A stretch of 64,000 nucleotides of DNA from an uncultured Oscillospiraceae bacterium. GTDB lineage: Bacteria > Bacillota > Clostridia > Oscillospirales > Ruminococcaceae. The stretch's first letter is position 1. Each line of letters begins with the position of its first letter. Location of the stretch: contig CAKSZX010000001.1 in NCBI GenBank assembly GCA_934526065.1, forward strand, positions 248,001 to 312,000, read 5' to 3'. The notes beneath the pieces were generated by a model. It was not told the DNA's origin and searched no databases. It was given only the letters and a program-made list of their open reading frames with translations. This document shows, one piece after another, positions 51,595-60,375 of the stretch. The position numbers were made by a program, and so were the translations under genes.

Positions 51595-52344
51595 TTATTT
51601 ACACAAAATGCTCTTTGCAAATTCTACCTGTTCTTTTGTAGGCATCGGCACGCCTTCAAGGCGGTAGGGGATACCTAATTTTTCGTATTTTGCAATAGCC
51701 ATTGTGTGGTATGGCAATACCTCCACACGCTCCACAACGCCGGGATTTATTGCGTTTAGGCTGTCTATAAATTCCCTTGTGGCTTTCAAATCTTTCTCGT
51801 TGTCGGTACAGCCGGGCAAAAGAACCTGGCGTATCCACATTTTTTTATTTTGGCCTGCAAGGCGCTTTGCACACCGCAAAACATTCTCGTTGCCGTAGCC
51901 GGTAAGCTCTTTGTGTTTTGCACTGTCAATCTGCTTTATGTCAAGCAAAACCAAATCGGTAAGCTCCATAAGGCTGTCAAATTTTTTAAGCCATTCTTCA
52001 TCATCGCAGAATGGGCCGGCAGATGTGTCAATGGTGGTGTTTACACCTTTTTTCTTTGCTATGCGGAAAAGCTCGGTTACAAAGTCCATTTGCATTAAAG
52101 CCTCGCCGCCGCTTACGGTTATACCGCCGCCGTTTTTCCAATAACTGCGGTATTTGTACGCACCGTCGAAAACCTCTTGTGCCGTGGCTGTATAAGAGCC
52201 CTCTGCCTTGTCGCCCCATGTTTCCGGGTTGTGGCAGTATTTGCAGCGCATGGGGCAGCCCTGTAAGAATACAATGTATCTTACGCCCGGGCCGTCAACT
52301 GCGCCAAAGGTTTCTATGCTGTTTATATTGCCTTTAATTTCCAT
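51595..52344 (-). CDS. pflA: Pyruvate formate-lyase activating enzyme
   Basis: This 249-residue radical SAM enzyme has C30, C34 and C37 in LQGCPMRCKYCHNPETWG, preceded by ETFGAVDGPGVRYIVF, the hallmark of PflA, and ITVSGGEALMQ. It installs the glycyl radical on PflB. It lies 87 nt downstream of pflB in the same direction, behind an attenuating hairpin. Confidence 0.96.
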   Translation of the reverse strand: MEIKGNINSIETFGAVDGPGVRYIVFLQGCPMRCKYCHNPETWGDKAEGSYTATAQEVFDGAYKYRSYWKNGGGITVSGGEALMQMDFVTELFRIAKKKGVNTTIDTSAGPFCDDEEWLKKFDSLMELTDLVLLDIKQIDSAKHKELTGYGNENVLRCAKRLAGQNKKMWIRQVLLPGCTDNEKDLKATREFIDSLNAINPGVVERVEVLPYHTMAIAKYEKLGIPYRLEGVPMPTKEQVEFAKSILCK

Positions 52345-52378
52345 AATTTATTTAATATTCCTTTGCTTTTCAGTGATA

Positions 52379-52410
52379 AAAAAGCCCCGCCTAAGAGGGC
52401 AGGGCTTGAA
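52379..52410 (-). terminator. Hairpin between pflB and pflA (attenuator)
   Basis: On the minus strand AAGCCCTGCC and GGCGGGGCTT form a stem followed by TTTTTT. Read-through would give pflA less transcript than pflB. Confidence 0.75.
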
Positions 52411-52431
52411 AGGGGGATAATCCCGGTCTTA

Positions 52432-54687
52432 TCAGAATTTATCGTGGAAAGTTCTGCTTATAACGTCAAGCTGCTGTTCTCTTGTAAGAGAAATAAACTT
52501 AACGGCATAGCCTGAAACACGGATTGTGAAGTTTGCATACTCCGGTTTTTCCGGGTGTTCCATAGCGTCAATAAGTTTGTCCTTGCCGAATACGTTTACA
52601 TTCAAGTGGTGTGCACCCTGGTCAAAGTAGCCGTCCATAACATTTACAAGGTTTGTGGCTCTTTCGTCATCGCTGTGACCCAAAGCGTCCGGGTTCATAG
52701 CCTGTGTATTTGAAATACCGTCCAAAGCCCAGTGATACGGAAGCTTTGTAAGTGAGTTCAATGAAGCCAACAGACCGTTCTTTTCAGCGCCGTATGATGG
52801 GTTAGCACCAGGTGCAAAAGGAGTCCATGCCCGACGGCCGTCCGGCAATTCGCCTGTGAACTTGCCGTAAACAACATTTGATGTGATTGTAAGAATTGAT
52901 GTTGTAGCCTCTGAATCACGGTATGTGTGGTGCTTCTTGATATCGTCAAGGAATGTTTTAAGAAGCCATACGCCGATGTCGTCTGCTCTGTCGTCATCGT
53001 TGCCGTATCTTGGGAAGTCATCGCTGTCACGCTCAAAACCTACTGCAAGACCCTGCTCGTTGCGCTTTACCTTAACTTTTGTGTACTTGATAGCGCTCAA
53101 AGAGTCGATAACATGTGAGAAGCCTGCGATACCTGTTGCAAATGTACGGCGAACATCTGTGTCGATAAGAGCCATCTGTGCTGCTTCATAGTAGTATTTA
53201 TCGTGCATGTACTGGATAAGGTTAAGTGTATTTACATACAAACCTGCAAGCCAGTCAAGCATAACCTTGTACTTGGCGATAACTTCGTCATAATCAAGGT
53301 AATCGGATGTGATAGGTGCGTAGTTCGGGCCAACCTGTTTGCCTGTTCTGATATCAACACCGCCGTTGATAGCGAACAAAAGTGTCTTTGCAAGGTTTGC
53401 TCTTGCGCCGAAGAACTGCATTTCCTTACCTGTCTGTGTTGCGGATACGCAGCAGCAGATTGAGTAATCGTCGCCCCAAACCGGTTTCATAACATCGTCG
53501 TTCTCATACTGAATTGAAGATGTCTTAACAGAGATCATAGCTGCATATTTCTTAAATGCCTTAGGAAGTTTGCTGCTGTAAAGAACTGTAAGGTTAGGTT
53601 CAGGTGAAGGACCCATGTTTTCAAGTGTGTGGAGGAAACGGAAGTCGTTTTTTGTAACCATTGAACGGCCGTCAACGCCCATACCGCCTACTTCAAGTGT
53701 TGCCCAAACCGGGTCGCCTGAGAACAATTCATTGTAAGATTTAATTCTGGCAAATTTTACCATACGGAACTTCATAACCATGTGGTCGATAAGTTCCTGT
53801 GCCTCAGCTTCTGTCAACTTGCCGCTTTCAAGATCACGCTGAATGTAAATATCCAAGAATGTTGAAATACGACCTACGGACATAGCGGCACCGTTTTGTG
53901 TTTTGATTGCAGCAAGGTAGCCGAAGTAGAGCCACTGTACAGCTTCCTTTGCGTCCTTTGCAGGTGCGGAGATGTCATAGCCATAAATTTCAGCCATTTG
54001 CTTAATGCCCTGCAAGGCTCTTATCTGTTCTGCAAGTTCCTCACGACGACGGATAATGTCATCTGTCATTGTGCCGTCACCGCAGTTCAGCTTGTCCTCT
54101 TCCTTCCAAGCGATAAGCTGGTCGATACCGTAAAGTGCGATACGACGATAGTCGCCTACAATACGGCCTCTGCCGTATGTATCCGGCAAGCCTGTGATAA
54201 TATGGCTGCTTCTTGCCGCACGCATTTCAGGTGTGTAGGCATCAAAAACTGCCTGGTTGTGAGTTTTGTGGTAATCATTGAATATTTTGTGAAGCTGAGG
54301 GTTTACATGGTAGCCGTACATTTCGCAGGCTTCCTCTGCCATTTTGATGCCGCCGTAAGGCATAAATGCTCTTTTAAGGGGCTTGTCTGTTTGAAGACCT
54401 ACGATTTTTTCAAGGTCTTTCAAAGATTCGTCTATATATCCCGGGCCGTAAGAGGTAAGGCCGGATACTATCTCGGTTTCCTCGTCCAAAACGCCGCCGT
54501 TTTCACGCTCGGCCTTCTGCAATTCCTGCAATCTGCCCCAAAGTTTATCAGTGGCATCTGTGGGGCCTTCAAGGAATTCCTCGTCGCCGTCATATGGTGT
54601 GTAGTTGTTCTGAATAAAGTCACGAACATTGCATTCAAGCTTCCAAATACGGCCTTCAAAACCGTTCCATGCATCATTTTTTAACAT
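52432..54687 (-). CDS. pflB: Formate C-acetyltransferase (pyruvate formate-lyase)
   Basis: This 751-residue glycyl radical enzyme converts pyruvate and CoA to formate and acetyl-CoA. The catalytic cysteines lie in SICCCVSATQTGKEMQFFGA; the expected adjacent Cys-Cys pair is present with an additional Cys before it. The glycyl radical loop is IRVSGYAVKF near the C terminus. DGRRAWTPFAPGANP matches the family. Start at 54687 has AAAGGAG. It has a strong promoter and a 200-nt leader, and is followed by pflA. Confidence 0.97.
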   Translation of the reverse strand: MLKNDAWNGFEGRIWKLECNVRDFIQNNYTPYDGDEEFLEGPTDATDKLWGRLQELQKAERENGGVLDEETEIVSGLTSYGPGYIDESLKDLEKIVGLQTDKPLKRAFMPYGGIKMAEEACEMYGYHVNPQLHKIFNDYHKTHNQAVFDAYTPEMRAARSSHIITGLPDTYGRGRIVGDYRRIALYGIDQLIAWKEEDKLNCGDGTMTDDIIRRREELAEQIRALQGIKQMAEIYGYDISAPAKDAKEAVQWLYFGYLAAIKTQNGAAMSVGRISTFLDIYIQRDLESGKLTEAEAQELIDHMVMKFRMVKFARIKSYNELFSGDPVWATLEVGGMGVDGRSMVTKNDFRFLHTLENMGPSPEPNLTVLYSSKLPKAFKKYAAMISVKTSSIQYENDDVMKPVWGDDYSICCCVSATQTGKEMQFFGARANLAKTLLFAINGGVDIRTGKQVGPNYAPITSDYLDYDEVIAKYKVMLDWLAGLYVNTLNLIQYMHDKYYYEAAQMALIDTDVRRTFATGIAGFSHVIDSLSAIKYTKVKVKRNEQGLAVGFERDSDDFPRYGNDDDRADDIGVWLLKTFLDDIKKHHTYRDSEATTSILTITSNVVYGKFTGELPDGRRAWTPFAPGANPSYGAEKNGLLASLNSLTKLPYHWALDGISNTQAMNPDALGHSDDERATNLVNVMDGYFDQGAHHLNVNVFGKDKLIDAMEHPEKPEYANFTIRVSGYAVKFISLTREQQLDVISRTFHDKF

Positions 54688-54699
54688 ACAGATTCTCCT

Positions 54700-54895
54700 T
54701 TATATGAAATGATGATAAATAAAATTGCTTGCGTGATTTTCACATTTGTTATTAAAGTTATATTCAACGCAAAATCACGGCAGTATATGTGACACGAAGA
54801 AAAGCTCCGGCAATCCGCACACGGTGCAAATATGGTCGGCAGGGCGTTTTATAAACCTACTTAGAAACTATCTTGTGTATTGACTATTCACATAT
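54700..54895 (-). promoter_or_regulatory. Long structured leader of pflB
   Basis: About 200 nt separate the promoter from the pflB start. On the minus strand a 9-bp stem CGTGATTTT/AAAATCACG encloses a 30-nt loop (54732-54779); upstream are the small hairpin GCAC-CGT-GTGC and GC-rich segments GCCCTGCCGACC and GGATTGCCGGAGC. It does not match the ZTP (pfl) riboswitch consensus as I know it. Candidate regulatory RNA, unproven. Confidence 0.4.
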
Positions 54896-54906
54896 CTTGC
54901 GGTTAG

Positions 54907-54936
54907 ATTATAACATCCACACTATATGTATGTCAA
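54907..54936 (-). promoter_or_regulatory. pflB promoter
   Basis: Minus strand TTGACA (complement of 54931-54936), 18-nt spacer, TATAAT (complement of 54907-54912). Confidence 0.75.
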
Positions 54937-55138
54937 TGAAAAACAGTGAAAATTTTATCGAATTATGTAATCTGCTTTGAACACCTGTTGTATCAATGAA
55001 AAATTCTGTGTAAAACGCACAATGAAAATGTTAGCCAAACAGAACATAAACACGGGATAAATCCTATTTTGTTGTAATTAAAATTATATTATATCTAACT
55101 TGTGAAAATGTTACACAAGTCTATTTATTGTCAATGCC

Positions 55139-55167
55139 TTGACATAGAATTTGCCATGATTTATAAT
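55139..55167 (+). promoter_or_regulatory. Promoter of the M20 amidohydrolase gene
   Basis: TTGACA (55139-55144), 17-nt spacer, TATAAT (55162-55167). Confidence 0.8.
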
Positions 55168-55191
55168 TTAAGAAAACAAAGGAGAAATAAA

Positions 55192-56376
55192 ATGGACGCT
55201 TTGAATTACGCAAAAGAAATTAAAGAACAAATAACTGCATGGCGCAGAGACTTGCACAGAATTCCGGAATTGGGTCTTGACCTGCCACAGACAAAAAAAT
55301 ATGTCTGTGAAAAGCTTGACCGGTGGGGCGTGCCTTACACCGAGTACGATGATTGCAGCGGCGTTGTTGCCCTGCTTGGCAAGCCGGGCAAAAAAGTATT
55401 GGCGCTTAGAGCCGATATGGACGCTTTGCCCATAAAAGAGGAAACAGGTTTTGAATATTCTTCAACCAACGAAAATATGCACGCCTGCGGCCACGACTGC
55501 CACACGGCGATACTTTTGGGAGTGGCAAAGATTTTAAAAGAGCACGAGGACGAGCTGAACGGTCAGGTTAAATTATTCTTCCAGCCCGGTGAAGAAGGCC
55601 CCGGCGGCGCACCTGTTATGATTGCCGACGGCTGTATGGAAAATCCTCATGTTGACAGCATCTACGCACTGCATGTAGGTGAAATCCCGGAGGGGGCAAA
55701 AGCCGGAGACATCACCCTCCACTACGGTGATATCACCGCTGCCGATGACCAGTTTGATTTGTATGTAATAGGCAAGGGCGGACATGGTGCGGCACCTCAT
55801 ATGTGCGTTGACCCGGTTGTTGTTGCTACGACTATTATAAATACATTTCAAACAATAGTAAGCCGTGAAATGGACCCTACGGAGCCTTGCGTTATCACTG
55901 TTGCCACATTGCAGGCAGGCAGAGGAGCCGAAAACATAATCAGCGACACCTGCTATATGAGAGGTACGGTTAGAAATGCCAATATGAAGAACAGAAACTA
56001 TGTTCTTAAAAGAATGGAAGAGGTTGTAAAGGGCATTTGTATGGCTATGAGAGCCGATTATAAATGGAAGCTGGACTACGGCTACCAGCCTGTTGTAAAC
56101 GACGATGCAATGACCGATAAACTTATTGCTTCTGCCGGCAAAGTGATAGGGGAGGAAGCTATTCATGTAGGCGGAAAGCAGCAGATGGGCGGCGAGGACG
56201 CAGGTTTCTATTACCAGCTTGTACCGGGTTGCTTCTTTAACCTTTGCTGTATTGCACCGGCAAGTGACGGCAAGGTTTATCCTGCTCACAACTGCCACAT
56301 GACAGTTGACGACAGCGTGCTTTACAAAGGAACTGCGATTTTCGTACAGGCAGCTTTTGATTATTTGAACAACTGA
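55192..56376 (+). CDS. M20-family amidohydrolase (N-acyl-amino acid hydrolase-like)
   Basis: This 394-residue metal-dependent hydrolase has WRRDLHRIPELGLDLPQT, ALRADMDALPIKEETGFEYS, HACGHDCHTAILLGVA, FFQPGEEGPGGAPVMI and the dimerisation lid, matching the amidohydrolase group that includes N-acetyl amino acid and IAA-amino acid hydrolases. It probably deacylates amino acid conjugates in the cytoplasm; the exact substrate is open. ATG at 55192 follows AAAGGAG; an upstream in-frame ATG at 55102 lies before the promoter. It is a single gene with a terminator. Confidence 0.9.
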   Translation: MDALNYAKEIKEQITAWRRDLHRIPELGLDLPQTKKYVCEKLDRWGVPYTEYDDCSGVVALLGKPGKKVLALRADMDALPIKEETGFEYSSTNENMHACGHDCHTAILLGVAKILKEHEDELNGQVKLFFQPGEEGPGGAPVMIADGCMENPHVDSIYALHVGEIPEGAKAGDITLHYGDITAADDQFDLYVIGKGGHGAAPHMCVDPVVVATTIINTFQTIVSREMDPTEPCVITVATLQAGRGAENIISDTCYMRGTVRNANMKNRNYVLKRMEEVVKGICMAMRADYKWKLDYGYQPVVNDDAMTDKLIASAGKVIGEEAIHVGGKQQMGGEDAGFYYQLVPGCFFNLCCIAPASDGKVYPAHNCHMTVDDSVLYKGTAIFVQAAFDYLNN

Positions 56377-56397
56377 TAAAAATAAAATACAAATAAA

Positions 56398-56425
56398 AGG
56401 CGAACCAAAGGGTTCGCTTTTTTGA
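56398..56425 (+). terminator. Intrinsic terminator after the M20 gene
   Basis: AGGCGAACC and GGTTCGCTT stem with AAAG loop and T run. Confidence 0.85.
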
Positions 56426-56446
56426 TGTGAAACAGTTATTCAGAAA

Positions 56447-56476
56447 AGAAAAAAGCCGAGGCTATTGCCCCGACCG
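56447..56476 (-). terminator. Terminator of tRNA-Leu copy 1
   Basis: Minus strand GTCGGGG and CCTCGGC (two G-T pairs) stem, followed by TTTTTT. Confidence 0.65.
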
Positions 56477-56481
56477 ATTTG

Positions 56482-56568
56482 TGGTGCGGATAACAAGACT
56501 TGAACTTGCACTGCATTTCTACAACTAGCCCCTCAAGCTAGCGCGTCTGCCTATTCCGCCATATCCGC
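56482..56568 (-). tRNA. tRNA-Leu (anticodon GAG), copy 1, CCA encoded
   Basis: A 87-nt class II tRNA with a long variable arm. Acceptor GCGGATA pairs with TATCCGC, discriminator A and CCA. Anticodon loop TTGAGGG, closed by CTAGC/GCTAG, gives GAG. Identical in sequence to the copy at 56823-56909. Confidence 0.95.
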
Positions 56569-56601
56569 ATATTTATATGTTCCTGTGTGAGAACAAGACA
56601 T

Positions 56602-56630
56602 ATGATACCACAAGAAATTATTTTTGTCAA
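56602..56630 (-). promoter_or_regulatory. Promoter of tRNA-Leu copy 1
   Basis: Minus strand TTGACA, 17-nt spacer, TATCAT preceded by TGTGG; the leader forms a short TGTTC/GAACA hairpin. Confidence 0.8.
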
Positions 56631-56789
56631 CTGCAATTTTACAAAACAAAAGATTTTTTGAATTGCTTGTTATCTGTTAAAGCATAGCGGTGAAAATCAA
56701 CCTGATTTTAAATCTTTTGCCATTGAAAATTTTTAATAAATAAGTAATTTTATATCGTGAAATTTTCGGTGCTTTAAAATTCAAACAAA

Positions 56790-56819
56790 AATAAAACCGA
56801 GGAATTATCCTCGGTTTTA
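56790..56819 (-). terminator. Terminator of tRNA-Leu copy 2
   Basis: AAAACCGAGG and CCTCGGTTTT, a 10-bp stem with T residues on the minus strand. Confidence 0.8.
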
Positions 56820-56822
56820 CTG

Positions 56823-56909
56823 TGGTGCGGATAACAAGACTTGAACTTGCACTGCATTTCTACAACTAGCCCCTCAAGCTAGCGCGTCTGCCTATTCCGC
56901 CATATCCGC
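56823..56909 (-). tRNA. tRNA-Leu (anticodon GAG), copy 2, CCA encoded
   Basis: Same sequence as copy 1, 341 bp apart, with its own promoter and terminator. Confidence 0.95.
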
Positions 56910-56942
56910 ATATTTATTCTGTCTCATGTGAGAACAGAATAA

Positions 56943-56971
56943 ATGATACCACAGAGTTCGTGTTTTGTCAA
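56943..56971 (-). promoter_or_regulatory. Promoter of tRNA-Leu copy 2
   Basis: Minus strand TTGACA, 17-nt spacer, TATCAT preceded by TGTGG, as in copy 1. Confidence 0.8.
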
Positions 56972-56986
56972 CAATTTTTTTGAAAA

Positions 56987-58321
56987 TTATTCGTTTTCTT
57001 CACCGCCGGCGATTTGTACCCGGTTGTCAGAGGTGTAATCAAATGTAGAAACATCTTTTAATTTTCTGTTCATTACATTCATTCTTGTGCCGGATAATGT
57101 ATTCAGTTCATCTTGTGCCTTAGACATAATTCTCTTTGTTTTTTCCAATGAATCGCTGAATTTTGCAAATTCCGTTTTAACTTCCGCCAAAACTTTCCAA
57201 ACCTCGGCGCTCTTTTTCTGCACCGCAAGGGTCTTAAAGCCCATTTGCAAGCTGTTAAGCAGGGCGGCCATTGTGGTTGGGCCGGCTATGTTGATTTTTT
57301 CCCTTTGCAGTTCCTCGATTAAGCCCATTCTAACAACTTCGGAATACAGCCCTTCGGTAGGCAAAAACATAATGGCAAATTCCGTTGTGTTAGGCACATC
57401 TATATATTTTGTGCTTATGTCCTTTGCAAAGCCTTTAATTCTGGTTTTAAGCTCTTTCTGGGCGTCTTTTACGAAATCCCGATTCCGGCTGTCGTATGCG
57501 TCAAGCAGCTTTTGATAGGCGTCCAAGGGAAATTTTGCGTCAATAGGCAGGTACACAAAGCCGTTGTCAGACCCAGGCATCTTAACGGCATATTCAACTC
57601 TTTCGGTTGAGCCTTTTTTTGTTATTACATTTGTGTCATACTGTTCCGGGCTTAAAATCTGCTCCAAAATGGAACCCAGCTGAACCTCTCCCAAAATACC
57701 CCTGGTTTTTACATTGGAAAGAACTCTCTTCAAGTCGTCTACGCCGGCACTTACTTTTTGCATCTCACCGAGAGATTTGTAAACCCGTTCAAGTCTTTCG
57801 CTTACCTGCTTAAAGCTCTCGGTAAGTCGGCTTTCAAGGGTCTTTTGCAGCTTTTCGTCAACGGTGGCACGCATTTCGTCCAATTTTTTCTCGTTGTTTT
57901 GCTGCAAGTCGGACATTTTCTTTTCCATTGTCCGATTGATTTGCTTCATTTGCTCGTTGTTTTGAGATTGAAAAAAGTTGAACCTTTTATCCATGGAATT
58001 TGAAAATTCCGCCACGGTTTTTCTCAAATCCTCAATATTTTTGGCGGTATTTTCACGAAAATCACTAAATCGTCTGTCATCTGCCGCCGCAAGCCTGCTT
58101 TGTAAATCCGCCTGTGCGTCGGCATTTTGTTTTAACTGTCTTTGCAAAAAGTCCAAGGTGGAGGCACGGCTTTTTTCGCTGTTGTCGGCAATGTTTTTTT
58201 CAAGCTCCTTAAACTCTTTCCGATTGTCATCTTTTTTCATCCTTGTAAGTGTTAAAAGATTTAAAACTATGCTTACTATGCCTAAACCGATGGCGATTAT
58301 TATAAGTGTTTCTGTACTCAT
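56987..58321 (-). CDS. rmuC: RmuC-family DNA recombination protein
   Basis: This 444-residue protein has an N-terminal membrane anchor (LIIIAIGLGIVSIVLNLL), a long coiled coil (residues 25-200) and the RmuC nuclease-like domain: LSNVKTRGILGEVQLGSILE, YLPIDAKFPLDAYQKLLDAY and IAGPTTMAALLNSLQMGF. RmuC limits inversions and may cut DNA structures. It starts 2 nt after the upstream nucleoside hydrolase stop and is the last gene of a three-gene operon. Confidence 0.93.
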   Translation of the reverse strand: MSTETLIIIAIGLGIVSIVLNLLTLTRMKKDDNRKEFKELEKNIADNSEKSRASTLDFLQRQLKQNADAQADLQSRLAAADDRRFSDFRENTAKNIEDLRKTVAEFSNSMDKRFNFFQSQNNEQMKQINRTMEKKMSDLQQNNEKKLDEMRATVDEKLQKTLESRLTESFKQVSERLERVYKSLGEMQKVSAGVDDLKRVLSNVKTRGILGEVQLGSILEQILSPEQYDTNVITKKGSTERVEYAVKMPGSDNGFVYLPIDAKFPLDAYQKLLDAYDSRNRDFVKDAQKELKTRIKGFAKDISTKYIDVPNTTEFAIMFLPTEGLYSEVVRMGLIEELQREKINIAGPTTMAALLNSLQMGFKTLAVQKKSAEVWKVLAEVKTEFAKFSDSLEKTKRIMSKAQDELNTLSGTRMNVMNRKLKDVSTFDYTSDNRVQIAGGEENE

Positions 58322-58323
58322 GA

Positions 58324-59295
58324 TCAGTTTGCTCTGTTCTCCTTGTCTCTTGCAAGTTTTTCAATGGCGTCCTTTATCATTTGTATAAAAGGAACTCTGT
58401 CCACATCAAGGGAAACCTGAGCATTGGGCTTTTTGTGCAATGTGTTGTTCACATCGGTAACGGTCATACCGTATGTATATCTGCCGTCTATATCAACGGT
58501 TACATAGTAATCCTTACATTTAACAAGTTCAGGCTTTAAAATCCAGGCAAGAGTCATGCTGTCGTGCATTGCAAGACCGGGGTTTTTCATTCTTTCACGG
58601 TAGTGTTCCGCATAAATGCCGCACATATCGCAGAGAACCTTAGAAATACTGTTGCCGTTTGCCTTGTATTCTTCAAGCTCGTCAAATCCGATGTAGCCGT
58701 TCCATGTGGCGTCAAGACAAGCCATTTTGATGGGAACGCCGGATGCAAAAAGAACATAGGCCGATTCCGGGTCCTGCATTATGTTGGCCTCGGAGACAGG
58801 GGAGGCGTTGCCTTTTAAGGTGGAACCGCCCATCATAACTATTTCCTTGATTTTAGGCGTAAGTTCCGGGTGGGTCATAATAAGCGTAGCCACATTTGTC
58901 ATAGGTCCTACCGGCACAAGTGTAACCGGCTGCCGACTTTGGCGTAGCCGATTTGCCATAAATTCAACTGCGGATACAGGTTCTATTTTCTTTTTCGGCT
59001 TCGGCAAAGGATTGTCTATATCCCCAAGGCCGTCCTTGCCGTGAACTATGCTTTTTTCCGGCGGATTGTAAAATTTTACCATAGGCTTTCTCCGGCCTTT
59101 TGCAACGGGTATATCCTCTCTGCCGATAAATTCAAGAATTTTAAGTGTGTTCTCGGTTGTTACGTCTATCGGTCTGTTGCCGTAGGTGGTGGTTATGCCC
59201 AAGACATCAAATTCTTCGCTGCCCCGTGCAAGACAAATTGCGAAAGCGTCGTCAATGCCGGTGTCAACATCCATAATAATTTTAATTTTTTCCAT
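58324..59295 (-). CDS. Nucleoside hydrolase (IUNH family), copy A
   Basis: This 323-residue enzyme has the calcium-binding cluster DVDTGIDDAFA at the N terminus, LVPVGPMTNVATLI, MMGGST and the late HDSMTLAW block, all family hallmarks. It splits ribonucleosides to base and ribose. It lies between rmuC and a second nucleoside hydrolase in one operon. The substrate class cannot be told from sequence. Confidence 0.92.
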   Translation of the reverse strand: MEKIKIIMDVDTGIDDAFAICLARGSEEFDVLGITTTYGNRPIDVTTENTLKILEFIGREDIPVAKGRRKPMVKFYNPPEKSIVHGKDGLGDIDNPLPKPKKKIEPVSAVEFMANRLRQSRQPVTLVPVGPMTNVATLIMTHPELTPKIKEIVMMGGSTLKGNASPVSEANIMQDPESAYVLFASGVPIKMACLDATWNGYIGFDELEEYKANGNSISKVLCDMCGIYAEHYRERMKNPGLAMHDSMTLAWILKPELVKCKDYYVTVDIDGRYTYGMTVTDVNNTLHKKPNAQVSLDVDRVPFIQMIKDAIEKLARDKENRAN

Positions 59296-59305
59296 ATCTG
59301 TCCTC

Positions 59306-60250
59306 TTAGAATTTTGCTATTGCCTTGCGTATATTGGCAAGGTATTCGTTTTTATCCATACTTATGCACAGGTCAACATTCGGCAGGCGTTTAAGGTGTC
59401 CTTTGTAATCAAAGACCGTCTGCCCCTGGTTTGTACTGCTTTGTGTTTCGCATATAACATAGTAGCTGTTTGTTACAAGACTTGTGTCCCGGCTTAACAG
59501 CGCCCCGGCGATTGTCGGGTCACAAAGCTCTATCTCTAAATTCTCGTCATCGGCGATGCCTTGACTGAGAGTGAATTTTTTAAAATGGTTATAGAAAGAT
59601 GTGAGCAACGGCTTTAATCTCGGCGAAATTTCGCACAGAGCTTTAAAGTCGGCGTTCTTTAATTTGTTTTCGGCACAGAAACGCAGATCCGACATTGTAA
59701 TGGGTATTCCGCTTTCCAATACCACATGGCAGGCGTGGGGATCGCCCCAAACATTAAATTCCGCATACTGTGAGTGGTTGCCGTAATCTCTGGAACCGCC
59801 CATCATGTAAATTCTCTTAACGTATTTTGGCAAATCCGGGTATTTCATAAGGGCAAGGGCAATGTTTGTAAGGGGGCCCAGGGCCACCAAGATAAGTTCG
59901 CCTTTTTCCTCTTTGGCAATGTTGTAAATAACATCCCATGCGGCTTTCTCCTCCGGCTTTTTAACGGGGGCAGGCAGAATGTGACCGCCAAGGCCGTTGC
60001 TTCCGTGTACATCGCTTGCGCCCTTAGCCGGTACAATCATAGGCTTATTTGCTCCCTTTGCTACGGGGCAGTCAAGGTTTAACAGCTCACACAGTTTAAG
60101 TGCGTTTTCGGTTGTACCCTCCAAACCTACATTTCCGTGAGTTGTTGTGATAGCTTTGATTTCGACATTGTCTGAGCCGGCAAGGGTGATGATGGCGATG
60201 CTGTCATCAATGCCCGGGTCGGTGTCGATTATAATCGGTGTTTTTTTCAT
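59306..60250 (-). CDS. Nucleoside hydrolase (IUNH family), copy B
   Basis: This 314-residue paralogue has DTDPGIDDSIA, LVALGPLTNIALAL and MMGGSRDYGNHS. In the late metal block the common HD is CD (ELCDPTIAG). It is first in the operon and 10 nt before copy A. The two are clearly diverged, so they may have different substrates. They could act on nucleosides taken in by the importer at 10.9-15.8 kb, but are not linked to it. Confidence 0.92.
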   Translation of the reverse strand: MKKTPIIIDTDPGIDDSIAIITLAGSDNVEIKAITTTHGNVGLEGTTENALKLCELLNLDCPVAKGANKPMIVPAKGASDVHGSNGLGGHILPAPVKKPEEKAAWDVIYNIAKEEKGELILVALGPLTNIALALMKYPDLPKYVKRIYMMGGSRDYGNHSQYAEFNVWGDPHACHVVLESGIPITMSDLRFCAENKLKNADFKALCEISPRLKPLLTSFYNHFKKFTLSQGIADDENLEIELCDPTIAGALLSRDTSLVTNSYYVICETQSSTNQGQTVFDYKGHLKRLPNVDLCISMDKNEYLANIRKAIAKF

Positions 60251-60375
60251 AAAATTCCTTTCCTTTTTGTTTTATATTACAAACATTGTAACACATAGCG
60301 GCACTTTTGTAAAAGATGTTATTTACATATTTCCGTCATTGTTTTATACTATACTTCATTGAGAGGAATGAAGTT

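Larger units (their letters stand above)
54688..55138. other. Intergenic region between pflB and M20 gene
   Basis: This stretch holds the pflB leader and promoter on the minus strand and about 200 nt of AT-rich sequence (54937-55138) in which I see no gene, before the M20 promoter. Confidence 0.6.

Noticed and set aside
54700..54895. ZTP (pfl motif) riboswitch before pflB
   Set aside because: The location fits, but I could not find the conserved core segments of that family; kept only as an unnamed structured leader.
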